A DNA stretch of 64,000 bases from JADLHS01 sp049840435 (GTDB taxonomy: Bacteria; Verrucomicrobiota; Verrucomicrobiia; Limisphaerales; JADLHS01), in NCBI GenBank assembly GCA_049840435.1, contig JASGKY010000014.1:1-64000 (forward strand), written 5' to 3'. The position numbers and the translations under genes are program-made. A model generated the notes under the pieces. It had not been told where the DNA came from, ran no database searches, and saw nothing but the letters and a program-made list of their open reading frames with translations. Shown piece by piece: positions 1 through 9,618 of the stretch; position 1 is the first letter of the stretch; the number at the start of each line of letters is the position of its first letter.

Positions 1-844
1 CCGCTGCAAGAGCTTCGATCTCCGGGAATGTTTCCCGCGTGCCCTCCCCCACGGCCCAGAGGTGAAATTCCCGCATGCCGGGGGTATCAATCACCACGCC
101 GCCCTTGGGCAGAAAAATCATTTCGCGCCAGGTGGTTGTGTGCCGCCCTTTGGCATCGCTCTCACGCACCTCCACCGTCGGCATAAGCTCCTCACCATAG
201 AGCTGATTGATGAGGCTGGATTTACCGACGCCGGACGTGCCGATGAAAACCACAGTGTCTCCGGGTTTGATCAAGCCCGCCAACTTCTTCACGCCGCGCC
301 CGGTTAACGCACACACAGCCAACACCAACGCTTCACCCGCCACCCGCTCAGCCTCGGCCCGCTTGGCATCCAGATCCTCACACAGATCAATCTTGTTGAG
401 CACCACGACCGGCCGGGCCCCACTGTCGTGCGCCATGACCAGCATCCGCTCCAATCGAGCAGGGTTGAAACTCGCATCCGCCGCAGTCACCAGAAAGACC
501 GTCTCGATGTTCGTCGCGAGGATTTGCGCGGCGGTATCGCGACCGGAAGTTTTGCGTGTGATCTGGCTATGCCGCGGCAGAATAGCGTGAATGCTGGCCT
601 TCTCCTCGTTCGGCACCAGTTTCACTGCCACCCAGTCACCGACTTTCGGAAGGAGCGCAGGTTCGCGGCGAGATTCGTGGCTCAACTTGCCGGTGATCTG
701 AGCGGACAATTCAGCATCTGCAGTCCAGACGCGGTAGAAATGTTTATCCTCCACCGCAACGCGCGCCGGAATGAGTCCCTTGGCGAGATGCGGCGCGAAC
801 TCTTCGTCACGCCGGGCATTCCACCCGAGTTGGGTCAGCTCCAT
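1..844 (-). CDS. rsgA: Small ribosomal subunit biogenesis GTPase RsgA (3' end cut by window edge)
   Basis: This is a circularly permuted GTPase that acts in late 30S ribosome assembly. Translating the minus strand from the ATG at 844 gives about 281 residues without a stop before the window edge. The start MELTQLGWN is followed by an OB-fold-like stretch (KVGDWVAVKL). The G4 motif NKID comes near residue 149, before the P-loop GTSGVGKSSL near 202 and the G3 motif DTPGM near 252. The G4-G1-G3 order is the hallmark of the RsgA/YjeQ family. The expected C-terminal zinc-binding Cys/His region lies outside the window. A TTWREM segment just after the P-loop also fits the family. The frame runs off the edge, so the true length is unknown. 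Confidence 0.95.
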   Translation of the reverse strand, partial: MELTQLGWNARRDEEFAPHLAKGLIPARVAVEDKHFYRVWTADAELSAQITGKLSHESRREPALLPKVGDWVAVKLVPNEEKASIHAILPRHSQITRKTSGRDTAAQILATNIETVFLVTAADASFNPARLERMLVMAHDSGARPVVVLNKIDLCEDLDAKRAEAERVAGEALVLAVCALTGRGVKKLAGLIKPGDTVVFIGTSGVGKSSLINQLYGEELMPTVEVRESDAKGRHTTTWREMIFLPKGGVVIDTPGMREFHLWAVGEGTRETFPEIEALAA

Positions 845-1008
845 ATGCTGGCTGGTTGAATCATTCGTTTCATCGAACGGGATTACCGCGCGCCACGGTT
901 GTTATGACACTTGGCATTTAAGCATCGAAGCAATTGTGCATCGCGCCGTCAACACACGAATCACCTCGGGCCACCTCAACGAGTAACTCGTAAAAGCACG
1001 TTTTTGTT

Positions 1009-1047
1009 TTCTAAGAAAAAAGGGTTGGTGCCAATGCACCAACCCTT
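1009..1047 (-). terminator. Rho-independent terminator of the secreted-protein gene
   Basis: A perfect 11-bp inverted repeat (agggttggtgc at 1021-1031, its complement at 1036-1046) closes on a 4-nt loop. On the minus strand the stem is followed by a run of six T. It sits about 25 nt after the stop of the minus-strand gene at 1071-1862. Confidence 0.9.
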
Positions 1048-1070
1048 GCGACGAATCCTATCTAGGCTGA

Positions 1071-1862
1071 TCACTTCGTTTTGCCACAATCAGAACTGCC
1101 CGCCAGTGACATGATCTGATCGGCCTCTTCCGGAGCAATAATGTTTGCCACCAAGTATGTTTGCACCACTTTGCTGACAGCGGAAACGTAAGCCCCGTGG
1201 TTTTTCCATTTCTTACCCGGTGCCGGCCCTTCACAAGGTACTTGCGCCAAAATCGGCATAATGTCGTAAAGCCCGACGACGGAGATATTGTCGAAGAAAA
1301 CATCACCCGGAACACTCCCCAAACCACCCCAATCTTCCAGCATGAGAACGATCGCAGACAAATCGTTGGCGTCAATCAACGCGGTAATATCAATCTCGTA
1401 ATGATGCCATTGGCCATTGGCGACCAACGTGGTGGCGATCGGTACCGGCGCCGTCACCGCTGGCGCATAGGTGCCGCAGACCCAGGTCTGTTGGATTAAC
1501 GGATCAGCGGCATTAGCGATGCCAAGAAAACCGCCGGTTTCAAGGCCAGGATTGCTGGCCTCGGGAAGACCGAGAAAATCAAAACTGAGCACATACTGGC
1601 GAGAGCGGCTGACGTTCAGCGGAATTGCATTGAACAGGTCGCCAGCAAAGTTGACACCGGAAAAGCTGAGCACTTGATTGGCCGGATTATGCGGGTCAGC
1701 AACGAGCACGCCATGGTGAGGTTCACCAACCTTACCAATCCATTGGTTTAGATTCGTGCCCTCAAACTTGTCATGGAACAGAACAAAATCAGCCCGGGCG
1801 AGATTTGCCGTGGCGATGAACAGGGCCACGAGGCTAAGAGACTTGGTTATTTGAAACTTCAT
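1071..1862 (-). CDS. Secreted protein of unknown function
   Basis: The 263-residue product begins with a clear signal peptide (MKFQITKSLSLVALFIATA, cleavage near ARA-DF). The mature part looks like a beta-rich jelly-roll or carbohydrate-binding-type domain: FHDKFEGTNLNQW near the start, then alternating hydrophobic strands, and FFDNISVVG near residue 190, a pattern common at the end of such domains. I do not recognise a specific family. The C-terminal 70 residues are helical and contain two Cys, with no PEP-CTERM anchor. A purine-rich ribosome site (AGAGGA) lies 8 nt before the ATG, and a strong terminator follows the stop, so the gene is probably monocistronic. Confidence 0.7.
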   Translation of the reverse strand: MKFQITKSLSLVALFIATANLARADFVLFHDKFEGTNLNQWIGKVGEPHHGVLVADPHNPANQVLSFSGVNFAGDLFNAIPLNVSRSRQYVLSFDFLGLPEASNPGLETGGFLGIANAADPLIQQTWVCGTYAPAVTAPVPIATTLVANGQWHHYEIDITALIDANDLSAIVLMLEDWGGLGSVPGDVFFDNISVVGLYDIMPILAQVPCEGPAPGKKWKNHGAYVSAVSKVVQTYLVANIIAPEEADQIMSLAGSSDCGKTK

Positions 1863-2252
1863 AGCATGATCCTCTGGTTTTCTTTATTTGCAGTCACAAC
1901 AGGCGTTGCCCTTCAAATCGTGATTGCCTGCTATTCTTAGACCCTGCACCACGAAGAACAAAACTCTTTCCCAACCAACTTATCCGGACGGTCGCTCCGC
2001 AAACATCCCGACTCATGTGCAAGCCCTTTCTCGGCTACATATCTGCCAAGCGCGGCATCTGACAACTTCAAGCAGCACTCTCGAACCGAAAGAAAATAAA
2101 CCACAGATCTTCTTGGCATTACTGCTCGCTTACAATCGTCATTGTCTTCGGCGCATGTAATCACACGACCAAACATTCATTTCCCGGCATAAGCAAAATG
2201 GTCTTGGACGGCCCTCATGACTCGGGCATAGTCTCAAATAGTTCAGCCCAAC
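1863..2252. other. Divergent intergenic region, no gene seen
   Basis: This 390-base gap separates the minus-strand secreted protein from the plus-strand DUF1549 protein. It should carry both promoters, but I see no convincing -35/-10 pair. Short open frames in it have no protein-like character. Confidence 0.5.
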
Positions 2253-5200
2253 ATGAAAATGCCCGGATATATTCGGTTTGTTGCCCTGTTTGGGGGAGCT
2301 GGCCTGATGTGTGGATTTGCAGCCGATTCGGCCACTCTTGCCGCCAAAACACTGCCCCCCGCGTCAGCGCACCAAGTCAACTTTGCCAACGACCTTCAAC
2401 CTTTGTTTGCTGAGCGTTGCTTCGACTGTCACGGCGACAAGAAGCAGGAATCGGGGTTACGCGCAAATAGTCGGGAAGATTTGCTCAAAGGCGGTGATAA
2501 CGGCCCCTCCATTATCGTTGGAAACGGGGCAGGCAGTATACTCGTTCAAGTGTTAGCCGACGCGCACGAGAGCATCGCGGCGATGCCAAAAAAGAGAGAG
2601 AAGTTCACACCCGAACAAATCGGATTGGTCCGTGCGTGGATTGATCAAGGCGCGGAATGGGCCAGCAGTGGCAAGAAATATTCTTACAACACGAATCATT
2701 GGGCGTTCAAAGCGCCAGTTCGTCCTGCTGCTCCCGTCGTCAGGAACAAGAAATGGCCGCGCACGCCGATTGATAAATTCATTCTCGCCAAGTTCGATGC
2801 GGAAAAAATCAAGCCATCGCCCGAAGCGGACAAAATCACTTTGCTGCGCCGGCTTTCGCTCGATCTCATCGGTTTGCCGCCAACACCTGAGCAAGTGGAT
2901 GTGTTCCTCGCTGACAAATCTCCTGATGCTTACGCGAAACAAGTCGAGCGTTTGCTCGTTTCACCACACTACGGCGAGAAGTGGGGCCGCTTCTGGCTCG
3001 ACGCCGCGCGTTACGCGGATTCCGACGGCTTCGAGAAAGACAAAACGCGCAATGTCTGGTTCTACCGTGACTGGGCGGTGAAGGCATTCAACGACGATTT
3101 GCCCTATGATCAGTTCGTCACCAAGCAACTCGCCGGTGATTTATTGCCCAATGCCACGCAGGACGACATCGTTGCTACCGGTTTTCTGCGCAACTCCATG
3201 ATCAACGAGGAAGGCGGCATTGATCCCGAGCAGTTCCGCATGGAGGCCATGTTCGATCGCATGGATGCCATCGGCAAAAGCGTGCTCGGCCTCACTATCC
3301 AATGCGCGCAGTGTCATGACCACAAGTTCGACCCTATTTCGCAGAAGGAATGACTATCAACTCTTTGCCTACCTCAACAACGACCACGAAGCCAAGCGCA
3401 TCGTTTACGCACCGGACCAACAAATGCGCGTTGCTAACATCACTCGCGAGATTGGCGACCTCGAAGCAGGGTTGCGCCACCGCACGTCGGACTGGGAAGA
3501 ACGCATGGCGCGCTGGGAAGGGTTCGCGAAAACCAATCAGTCCGAGTGGACCGTTATCCGGCCTGTCGTCGAAGACATCACCACCGGCGGCCAGAAATAT
3601 CTCGCGCAGCCCGATGGTTCATTCCTCGCGCAGGGTTACGCCGTCGGGAAATCCGGCCCGCACTTCTGGCTCACGAACGACCTGCAGAACATCACCGCGT
3701 TCCGCTTTGAACAGCTCACCGATCCGAATCTGCCTGCAAACGGTCCGGGCCGCTCCCTCAAAGGGATTGGCGCTCTTACGGAGTTCACCGTGGACACATC
3801 GCCGCTGGATTCAACGGACAAAACGCGCCTCAAGTTCAGCAATGCGACGGCAGATTTCAGCATGAAGGAATCTTCGCTCACGCCGGAACACTTCGACAAA
3901 GCCCTGCCCAAACGCGTTGTCGGCCCGGTCACGTTCGCAAACGACAACGACGAAAACACGGCGTGGGGCATTGATGCCGGGCCGGGGCGGCGGAACACCG
4001 ATCATGTCGCGGTGTTCGAGTGCGAAAAGCCTGCGGGCTTGGCTGGCGGAACCGTCTGGGACATCCGCGTCGTCCAACGGCACGGTGGCCCGGTCAACGA
4101 TGCGCATCAGAATTACAACCTTGGTCGTTTCCGTATCAGTGTGACAACCAATGCCGGTCCAATCGTTGCCGACGTTATACCCAAGCGCGTCCGGGACATC
4201 CTCGCCATCTCGAGTGAAAAACGCTCCCCGCAACAGATCGCTGCTGTGTTCAGCTACTGGCGCACGCTGCAACCCGAGTTCGCCGAGACAAACGATCGCA
4301 TCGAAAAACTCTGGGCACAATGGCCCGAGGGCGAAACTCAGTTAACGCTGATGGCTCGCGATGAACCTCGCGAAACCCGCCTGCTCAAGCGCGGTGATTT
4401 CCTCAAACCCGGCAATGCTGTTCAGGCCGGAACGCCTGCATTCTTGCATCCACTTCCGCCCAACGCCGACGGCTCGCGCCTCACGCTCGCGCACTGGCTC
4501 ATGGACAAAAAATCGCCTACAACCGCGCGCTCGTTCGTGAATCGCGTCTGGCAATCCTACTTCGGCACGGGTTTGCTGGAAGCGTCCGAGGACTTCGGCA
4601 CGCGCGCGGAATTGCCGTCGCATCCCGAACTGCTCGATTGGATGGCGACTGAATTCATGGAATCTGGCTGGAGTATCAAGAAGCTCCACCGCCTCATCGT
4701 CAACTCCGCCACCTATCGTCAATCCTCCCGCGTCACACCAGAACTTTACACGCGCGACCCGTTCAATCGCCTGCTCGCCCGTGGGCCACGCTTCCGAGTG
4801 GAAGGTGAAATCGTCCGCGACATCGCGCTCACCAGCAGCGGCCTGCTGAATCCCGCACTCGGCGGCCACAGCGTCTTTCCGCCCGCGCCGGAATTTCTGT
4901 TCCAGCCGCCCGTCAGCTACGGCCCGAAGGATTGGCCCGTTTCCACCGGCCCGGAGCGCTATCGCCGCAGCCTCTACATTTTCCGTTTCCGCTCTGTGCC
5001 GTATCCGTTGCTGCAAACCTTCGATGCGCCCAACGGCGATTTCTCCTGCGTCCGCCGCCTGCGCTCGAACACGCCGCTCCAAGCGCTCGTGTCGCTGAAC
5101 GAAACCACATTTATGGAATGCGCCCAAGCGCTCGCGCGCAAAACCCTGACCGAAGGTGGCAAAACTGACACGGATAAAATCAACTTCGCCTTCCGCCGCG

Positions 5201-5427
5201 CCCTCTCGCGTCCGCCGACCGACAGCGAACGTAAAGAACTGCTCGCGCTGTTGGAGAAACAGAAAGATTACATCAGCGGTGGTTGGGTGAATGCCACCGA
5301 ACTTGCCACCGGCAAGAGCGGCCCGCTTGACAAGTTGCCCACGAACACCACGCCCACACAACTCGCCGCCTATACCGTTGTGTCGCGCGTGTTGCTGAAT
5401 TTGGACGAAACCATCACCAAGGAATAA
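2253..5427 (+). CDS. PSCyt1/DUF1549/DUF1553 cytochrome-like protein, interrupted by one frameshift
   Basis: Two overlapping frames make one protein of about 1057 residues. It has a signal peptide and a planctomycete-type cytochrome c domain (PSCyt1) with the heme motif CFDCH at 56-60. A DUF1549 (PSCyt2) domain covers roughly 160-366 and ends in a second heme motif, CAQCH, at 351-355 followed by DHKFDP. After the break comes a middle beta-rich region, then DUF1553 (PSD1) with LTLAHWLMD, SFVNRVWQ and SNTPLQALVSLN. The first frame stops at 3353. The family sequence resumes in the +1 frame straight after (DYQLFAYLNN), so one extra base at about 3351 breaks it. The stop of this gene is 2 nt before the DUF1501 gene, as in many Verrucomicrobia and Planctomycetes. 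The precise biochemical role is not established. Confidence 0.85.
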
Positions 5428-5429
5428 CC

Positions 5430-6866
5430 ATGAGCTGCCAAGACCATCTTTATCGCGGCAAAAGCCCGCAGGAAATTTCCCGCCGCTGGTTCTTCCAACA
5501 ATGCGGCGTTGGCCTCGGCGCGATTGCGCTCGGCACATTGTTTCGCGAGAACGGCTGGGCCGCCTCCGCACTCGCCGGTCCGCTCGCGCCCAAGGAGCCG
5601 CACTTCGCGCCCAAGGCCAAACGCGTCATCTTCCTGTTCATGGCGGGCGCGCCGAGTCATCTGGAGTTGTTCGACAACAAACCGCAGCTCGCCAAGTTCG
5701 ACGGCACCGTGCCGCCGGCGGAGTTGATCAAAGATTATCGCGCCGCGTTCATCAGTCCGTCGGCGAAGCTGATGGGGCCGAAGTTCAAGTTCGCCAAGCA
5801 CGGCAAGTGCGGCGCGGAACTCTCGGAACTTTTGCCGCACCTCGCGACCGTCGTGGACGACATCGCCATCGTGAAGTCCATGCACACCGACGCGTTCAAT
5901 CACGCGCCCGGCCAGCTCCTGATGAGCACCGGCTCGCAACAGTTCGGGCGACCCAGCATGGGCGCGTGGTGCAGTTACGGGCTGGGCACGGAGTCGCAGG
6001 ATTTGCCGGCGTTCGTCGTGTTCAGCACCGGCAAGAAAGGTCCGAGCGCGGGCGCGGGCAATTGGGGGCCGGGCTTCCTGCCGTCCGTGCATCAAGGCAC
6101 GATGTTCCGCAGCGTCGGCGATCCCGTTCTCTATCTCTCGAATCCGCCTGGCGTGGACGAAACCATCCAACGCGCCACGCTCGATTCCATCAAGCGCCTC
6201 AACCAACAACACCTCGATGTGGTCGGCGATCCCGAAATCGCCACGCGCATCAACTCGTTTGAACTCGCGTCGCGCATGCAGACTTCCGCGCCCGAGTTGA
6301 TGGACATTTCCAAAGAGCCGAAGGAAGTCCTTGAAATGTACGGCGCCGAGCCCGGCAAAGGTTCATTCGCCAACGCCTGCCTGCTCGCGCGGCGCATGGC
6401 GGAGAAAGGCGTGCGGTTCATCGAGATTTCCCACGAAGCCTGGGATCAACACGGCAATCTCAAGAAAGACATCGTGCAGAATTGCCAGGACACCGACCGC
6501 GCCGCCGCCGCACTGATCAAAGACCTCAAGCAACGCGGCATGTTGGACGACACGCTCGTCGTCTGGGGCGGCGAATTCGGACGCACCCCGATGGTCGAGG
6601 GCGCCGGCGACGACGGACGCGATCATCATCCGAATTGTTTCACGATGTGGCTCGCGGGCGGCGGCGTGAAACCCGGCCTCACCCTCGGCGCGAGCGACGA
6701 ACTCGGTTTCAACGTGACGGAGGACAAAGTCCACGTGCACGACCTGCACGCGACGATCCTCCACCTGCTCGGCTTCGATCACACGAAGCTCACGTATCGT
6801 TTCCAAGGCCGCGACTTCCGGCTGACGGACGTGCATGGGGAACTGGTGAAGAAGTTGTTGGCGTAA
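5430..6866 (+). CDS. DUF1501 family protein with twin-arginine signal
   Basis: The 478-residue protein starts with a Tat-type signal (SRRWFFQQCGVGLGAIALG), so it is probably exported folded. The body is a DUF1501 domain, related to alkaline phosphatases and sulfatases. Visible blocks are FLFMAGAPSHLELFDNKP, SMHTDAFNHAPGQLLM, GRPSMGAWCSYGLG, HEAWDQHGN and WGGEFGRTPMVEG, followed by GRDHHPNCF. Several Asp and His residues in these blocks are the likely metal ligands. The start lies 2 nt after the stop of the DUF1549/DUF1553 gene, so the pair is co-transcribed. The family's substrate is unknown. Confidence 0.9.
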   Translation: MSCQDHLYRGKSPQEISRRWFFQQCGVGLGAIALGTLFRENGWAASALAGPLAPKEPHFAPKAKRVIFLFMAGAPSHLELFDNKPQLAKFDGTVPPAELIKDYRAAFISPSAKLMGPKFKFAKHGKCGAELSELLPHLATVVDDIAIVKSMHTDAFNHAPGQLLMSTGSQQFGRPSMGAWCSYGLGTESQDLPAFVVFSTGKKGPSAGAGNWGPGFLPSVHQGTMFRSVGDPVLYLSNPPGVDETIQRATLDSIKRLNQQHLDVVGDPEIATRINSFELASRMQTSAPELMDISKEPKEVLEMYGAEPGKGSFANACLLARRMAEKGVRFIEISHEAWDQHGNLKKDIVQNCQDTDRAAAALIKDLKQRGMLDDTLVVWGGEFGRTPMVEGAGDDGRDHHPNCFTMWLAGGGVKPGLTLGASDELGFNVTEDKVHVHDLHATILHLLGFDHTKLTYRFQGRDFRLTDVHGELVKKLLA

Positions 6867-6959
6867 CCAGCACAATCTTCCCCGATAAATCCACTTGCTG
6901 ATATACAAATTCGCGGTCGCCGGTGTCTTTAGATTGAAGACAGCTACGTTTCGTCTCGT

Positions 6960-8333
6960 TTGATTTTGAATCCCGACACTGCGAATCCGGCGCGCAACCA
7001 AACATCTTACTTTCATCGTGAGGATTGGTGCAGCTTCGCGTTGGCCACAGTCTTGGTGTTTATTGGTTACTGGTTTTCGCTGGCTGACAATGTTGGGCTT
7101 GGCTTTTCAGGCATCTATTCGGTTGGGGCCAACTACCTGGGCGTGCCGCATCCACCGGGGTATCCGATCTGGACGATTTATGGCTGGCTGTTCACAAAGC
7201 TGCTTCCGTTCTCGAATATCGCCTGGCGGCTGGCGATTTCTTCGGCGGTTGCCGGAGCGCTGACTTGTGGTGTCATTGCGCTGATGGTCTCTCGCTCAAG
7301 CAGAACACTGCTTGTGGGAATCAACGGTCTTCAAAAGCTTCCGCCTCAATACGACCGCTGGCTCCGGGTCGTTGCTGGTTGTGTCGCCGGAATGACCTTT
7401 GGTTTCGACAGAGCATTCTGGCGCAAGGCCGTAATCGTTGACGTCTGGCCGTTAAGCGTGCTGTTGTTTGCGACAACGCTATGTTTGCTGCTCCGCTGGG
7501 CTCACGAACCCGAACGAAAAAGTCATTTTATAGCTGCTTGTTTTGTCTTCGGACTAACCCTCACCAACAGTCAGGCGCTTATTCCGGCGGGGCTGGGGTT
7601 TTATTTCTACGTTGTGCTTGCTGATAAAGGCGTCGGACGCGATGCCTCAATCGCCGCCAGCATCCTACTTGGACTTTGGTGGCTCGGAAATTTCCCGAAC
7701 TTTTTGCCCGGCTTTGTCTCAGCGACTCGCGAAATCGAGCCGCCTGAAACAAAACTGATCCTTAGGCTGATTACCGCCTCGACTGTCTGCCTGTCTGTAA
7801 TCCTATCAATTAAAACACGGCGCTGGTTTCCATCACTGACAATCTGGTGGGCGACCTTAGCCTTTGCTGCGGGAACAGCATTCTACTTTCTCATCCCTGC
7901 TTTCTCAGCGACCAATCCGCCAGTGAATTGGGGTTACCCGCGCAATCTGGAAGGTTTCATGCATGTGTTGAATCGCGATCAATATAAGGTGGTCAGACCT
8001 GTAGCCGATTGCGCCATCTACCTAGGTCAACTTTTAGAGTTCGTGAGGAACATTTTTGGAAACTTTGGATTATTTCCAACCCTGACGGCCTTGATTCCGA
8101 TGGGATTATTGTTTCGACTCCAGATGGAGTTTCGGCTGCATCTTATGCGGCTGCTGGTTCTCTTGATTTTATTCTCGGCACTGCTTGTCGCGTTGCTGAA
8201 CCCTCCGCCGGATCGCCAAGGCACGGAACTCGTAGCAGCCTATTACACGCCGTCACATCTCCTGATTGCTGTATTCATGGGCTATGGACTGGTCTTGTTG
8301 GGCACAATGCTTTCGTGCCTACAACGTGAATGA
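6960..8333 (+). CDS. DUF2723 multi-pass membrane protein (glycosyltransferase-like)
   Basis: The 457-residue product has about ten hydrophobic segments. Near residue 60 it carries the DUF2723 signature region (GANYLGVPHPPGYPIWT), seen in GT-C-type protein O-mannosyltransferase-like proteins of Verrucomicrobia and Bacteroidetes. The only start in the conserved N-terminal stretch is a TTG at 6960 (alternative TTG at 6966), so the start is uncertain. Family members I know of are often longer, with a soluble repeat-rich C-terminal part. Here the protein ends soon after the last membrane segment, so it may be shortened. The stop overlaps an ATG of the frame leading into ridA. Confidence 0.75.
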   Translation: MILNPDTANPARNQTSYFHREDWCSFALATVLVFIGYWFSLADNVGLGFSGIYSVGANYLGVPHPPGYPIWTIYGWLFTKLLPFSNIAWRLAISSAVAGALTCGVIALMVSRSSRTLLVGINGLQKLPPQYDRWLRVVAGCVAGMTFGFDRAFWRKAVIVDVWPLSVLLFATTLCLLLRWAHEPERKSHFIAACFVFGLTLTNSQALIPAGLGFYFYVVLADKGVGRDASIAASILLGLWWLGNFPNFLPGFVSATREIEPPETKLILRLITASTVCLSVILSIKTRRWFPSLTIWWATLAFAAGTAFYFLIPAFSATNPPVNWGYPRNLEGFMHVLNRDQYKVVRPVADCAIYLGQLLEFVRNIFGNFGLFPTLTALIPMGLLFRLQMEFRLHLMRLLVLLILFSALLVALLNPPPDRQGTELVAAYYTPSHLLIAVFMGYGLVLLGTMLSCLQRE

Positions 8334-8398
8334 CGGAATTCCCGGCATTTACTCTTGTTGTGCACAGCGGCTTTCGGTTGAATCAGCCCACAAGATTT

Positions 8399-8782
8399 AT
8401 GGCCACCAAACAAATCATCAAACCTGCGAAATCCCCAGCCGCCGTCGGCCCGTACAACCACGCCGTGCGCGTCGGTGACCTGCTATTCTGCGCGGGCCAA
8501 ATCCCGCTCAATCCCGCCGACGGCAGCCTCATCACCGGCGACATCAAAGCCCAGACCGAGCGCGTGCTCGAAAACGTGAAGGCCATTCTCGACGACCAAA
8601 AACTCACGTTCGCCAACGTGGTGAAGTCCACCGTGTTCCTGACCAACCTCGCCGACTTCGCCGGGATGAACGAAGTCTATGCCAAGTATTTCACGAGCGA
8701 TTTCCCGGCACGCTCCACGGTGCAAGTCGCCGCGTTGCCCAAAGGCGCAAACGTGGAGATTGAGATCGTGGCGCATTTCTAA
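8399..8782 (+). CDS. ridA: RidA family enamine/imine deaminase
   Basis: This 127-residue protein hydrolyses reactive enamine/imine intermediates such as 2-aminoacrylate released by PLP enzymes. The start MATKQIIKPAKSPAAVGPYN matches the family N-terminus. An in-frame ATG 69 bases upstream would add an unrelated tail, so I prefer 8399. LFCAGQIPLNP, VVKSTVFLTNLADFAGMNEVY and the C-terminal PARSTVQVAALPKGANVEIE block with the substrate-binding Arg are all present. The length is typical for the trimeric YjgF/UK114 fold. It lies just downstream of the DUF2723 gene with no obvious functional link. Confidence 0.95.
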   Translation: MATKQIIKPAKSPAAVGPYNHAVRVGDLLFCAGQIPLNPADGSLITGDIKAQTERVLENVKAILDDQKLTFANVVKSTVFLTNLADFAGMNEVYAKYFTSDFPARSTVQVAALPKGANVEIEIVAHF

Positions 8783-8795
8783 CCGTTGAAGAACC

Positions 8796-9131
8796 ATGCA
8801 ACAATCAACAATCAAAACACTCTCAGTACGATTGCTCACTTGGGGGTGGGTATTATTGTCGGTTGCGATTCTGACCTTTTTTTCTCTTAATAATTGGCTT
8901 CGAACACAACAGGGTAGCTCAATTATTAGTGGCGCGTCGGCTGGCTGGTTTTGTCTACTCGCGAGTGTAATGGGGTTCGTAGGCCTTGCACGCTGTTATC
9001 TTACGGGAACCATGTATGCTGGTGCCATCACGCGACGGAATCAACCTGTGCAGTTTGGGTTTTATCTCGGGTTTTTCTCTGCTGTTAGCATCGCAATGCT
9101 AGGATCGGGTCTCCTAAAACTGCTTCTTTAG
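8796..9131 (+). CDS. Small three-helix membrane protein, unknown
   Basis: The 111-residue product has three hydrophobic segments: about 13-32 (LTWGWVLLSVAILTFFSL), 47-65 and 90-110. A short polar loop with RRNQPVQ separates the last two. I recognise no family. It sits 13 nt after ridA and 6 nt before the MGMT-like gene, all on the same strand, so it is likely translated from the same transcript. Its base composition is more AT-rich than its neighbours, which may mean weak selection or recent acquisition. That is an impression by eye. Confidence 0.6.
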   Translation: MQQSTIKTLSVRLLTWGWVLLSVAILTFFSLNNWLRTQQGSSIISGASAGWFCLLASVMGFVGLARCYLTGTMYAGAITRRNQPVQFGFYLGFFSAVSIAMLGSGLLKLLL

Positions 9132-9137
9132 ATTGCA

Positions 9138-9614
9138 ATGAAACGGAAAAAATCCTGGCGCGAGAAACTCGCGGACGACAAAGGCCTGCCGAAAGTCGGC
9201 GAGGTCACCGGCAAGATGTCGCAACGCTGGGGCACGGGCCCGATGGTCATTCCCGCCCCGCGCGAAGTGGACGCCTTGATGCGCCAAGTCCCGAAAGGCC
9301 GTCTCGTAACCATCAACGAACTTCGCGCGGCACTAGCGAAGAAGCACAAAGTCGGTTTCGCCTGTCCTATCACGACCGGTATTTTCTCCTGGATTGCCGC
9401 CCACGCCGCCGCTGAGGGGGAGGCTGAGGGCGCAAAACGTGTCACGCCCTACTGGCGCACACTCAAGACCGGCGGTGAAGTGAATCCAAAATATCCGGGC
9501 GGCCCGGCTACTTTGGTCAAACGCCTGCGCGCCGAAGGCCATAAAATTGTCAGCAAAGGGAAGCGCGTGCTCGTCGCGGATTACGATAAGAAGCTGTTCA
9601 GAAAACTCAGTTAA
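9138..9614 (+). CDS. MGMT/alkyltransferase-like DNA-binding family protein
   Basis: The 158-residue protein matches the group annotated as methylated-DNA--protein-cysteine methyltransferase-related. Blocks seen are MVIPAPREVDALMRQVPKG (winged-helix DNA-binding region), LVTINELRAALAKKH, ACPITTGIFSWIAAHAA, TPYWRTLKTGGEVNPKYPGG and LRAEGHKI. The canonical acceptor motif PCHR is absent. In its place is ACPITTGIF, where a Cys is present but in a different context. Repair by methyl transfer is therefore doubtful; the protein may bind DNA lesions as alkyltransferase-like proteins do, or do something else. It lies directly before rmuC, which supports a DNA-related role. Confidence 0.75.
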   Translation: MKRKKSWREKLADDKGLPKVGEVTGKMSQRWGTGPMVIPAPREVDALMRQVPKGRLVTINELRAALAKKHKVGFACPITTGIFSWIAAHAAAEGEAEGAKRVTPYWRTLKTGGEVNPKYPGGPATLVKRLRAEGHKIVSKGKRVLVADYDKKLFRKLS

Positions 9615-9618
9615 TTGC

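Noticed and set aside
1937..2176. A 79-residue minus-strand frame in the gap before the DUF1549 gene
   Set aside because: No domain, no ribosome site, and no conserved features seen.
4342..5571. A 409-residue minus-strand open frame opposite the DUF1553 part
   Set aside because: It is a shadow of the strong plus-strand coding pattern. It has the Arg/Gly/Ala bias typical of such frames and no motif.
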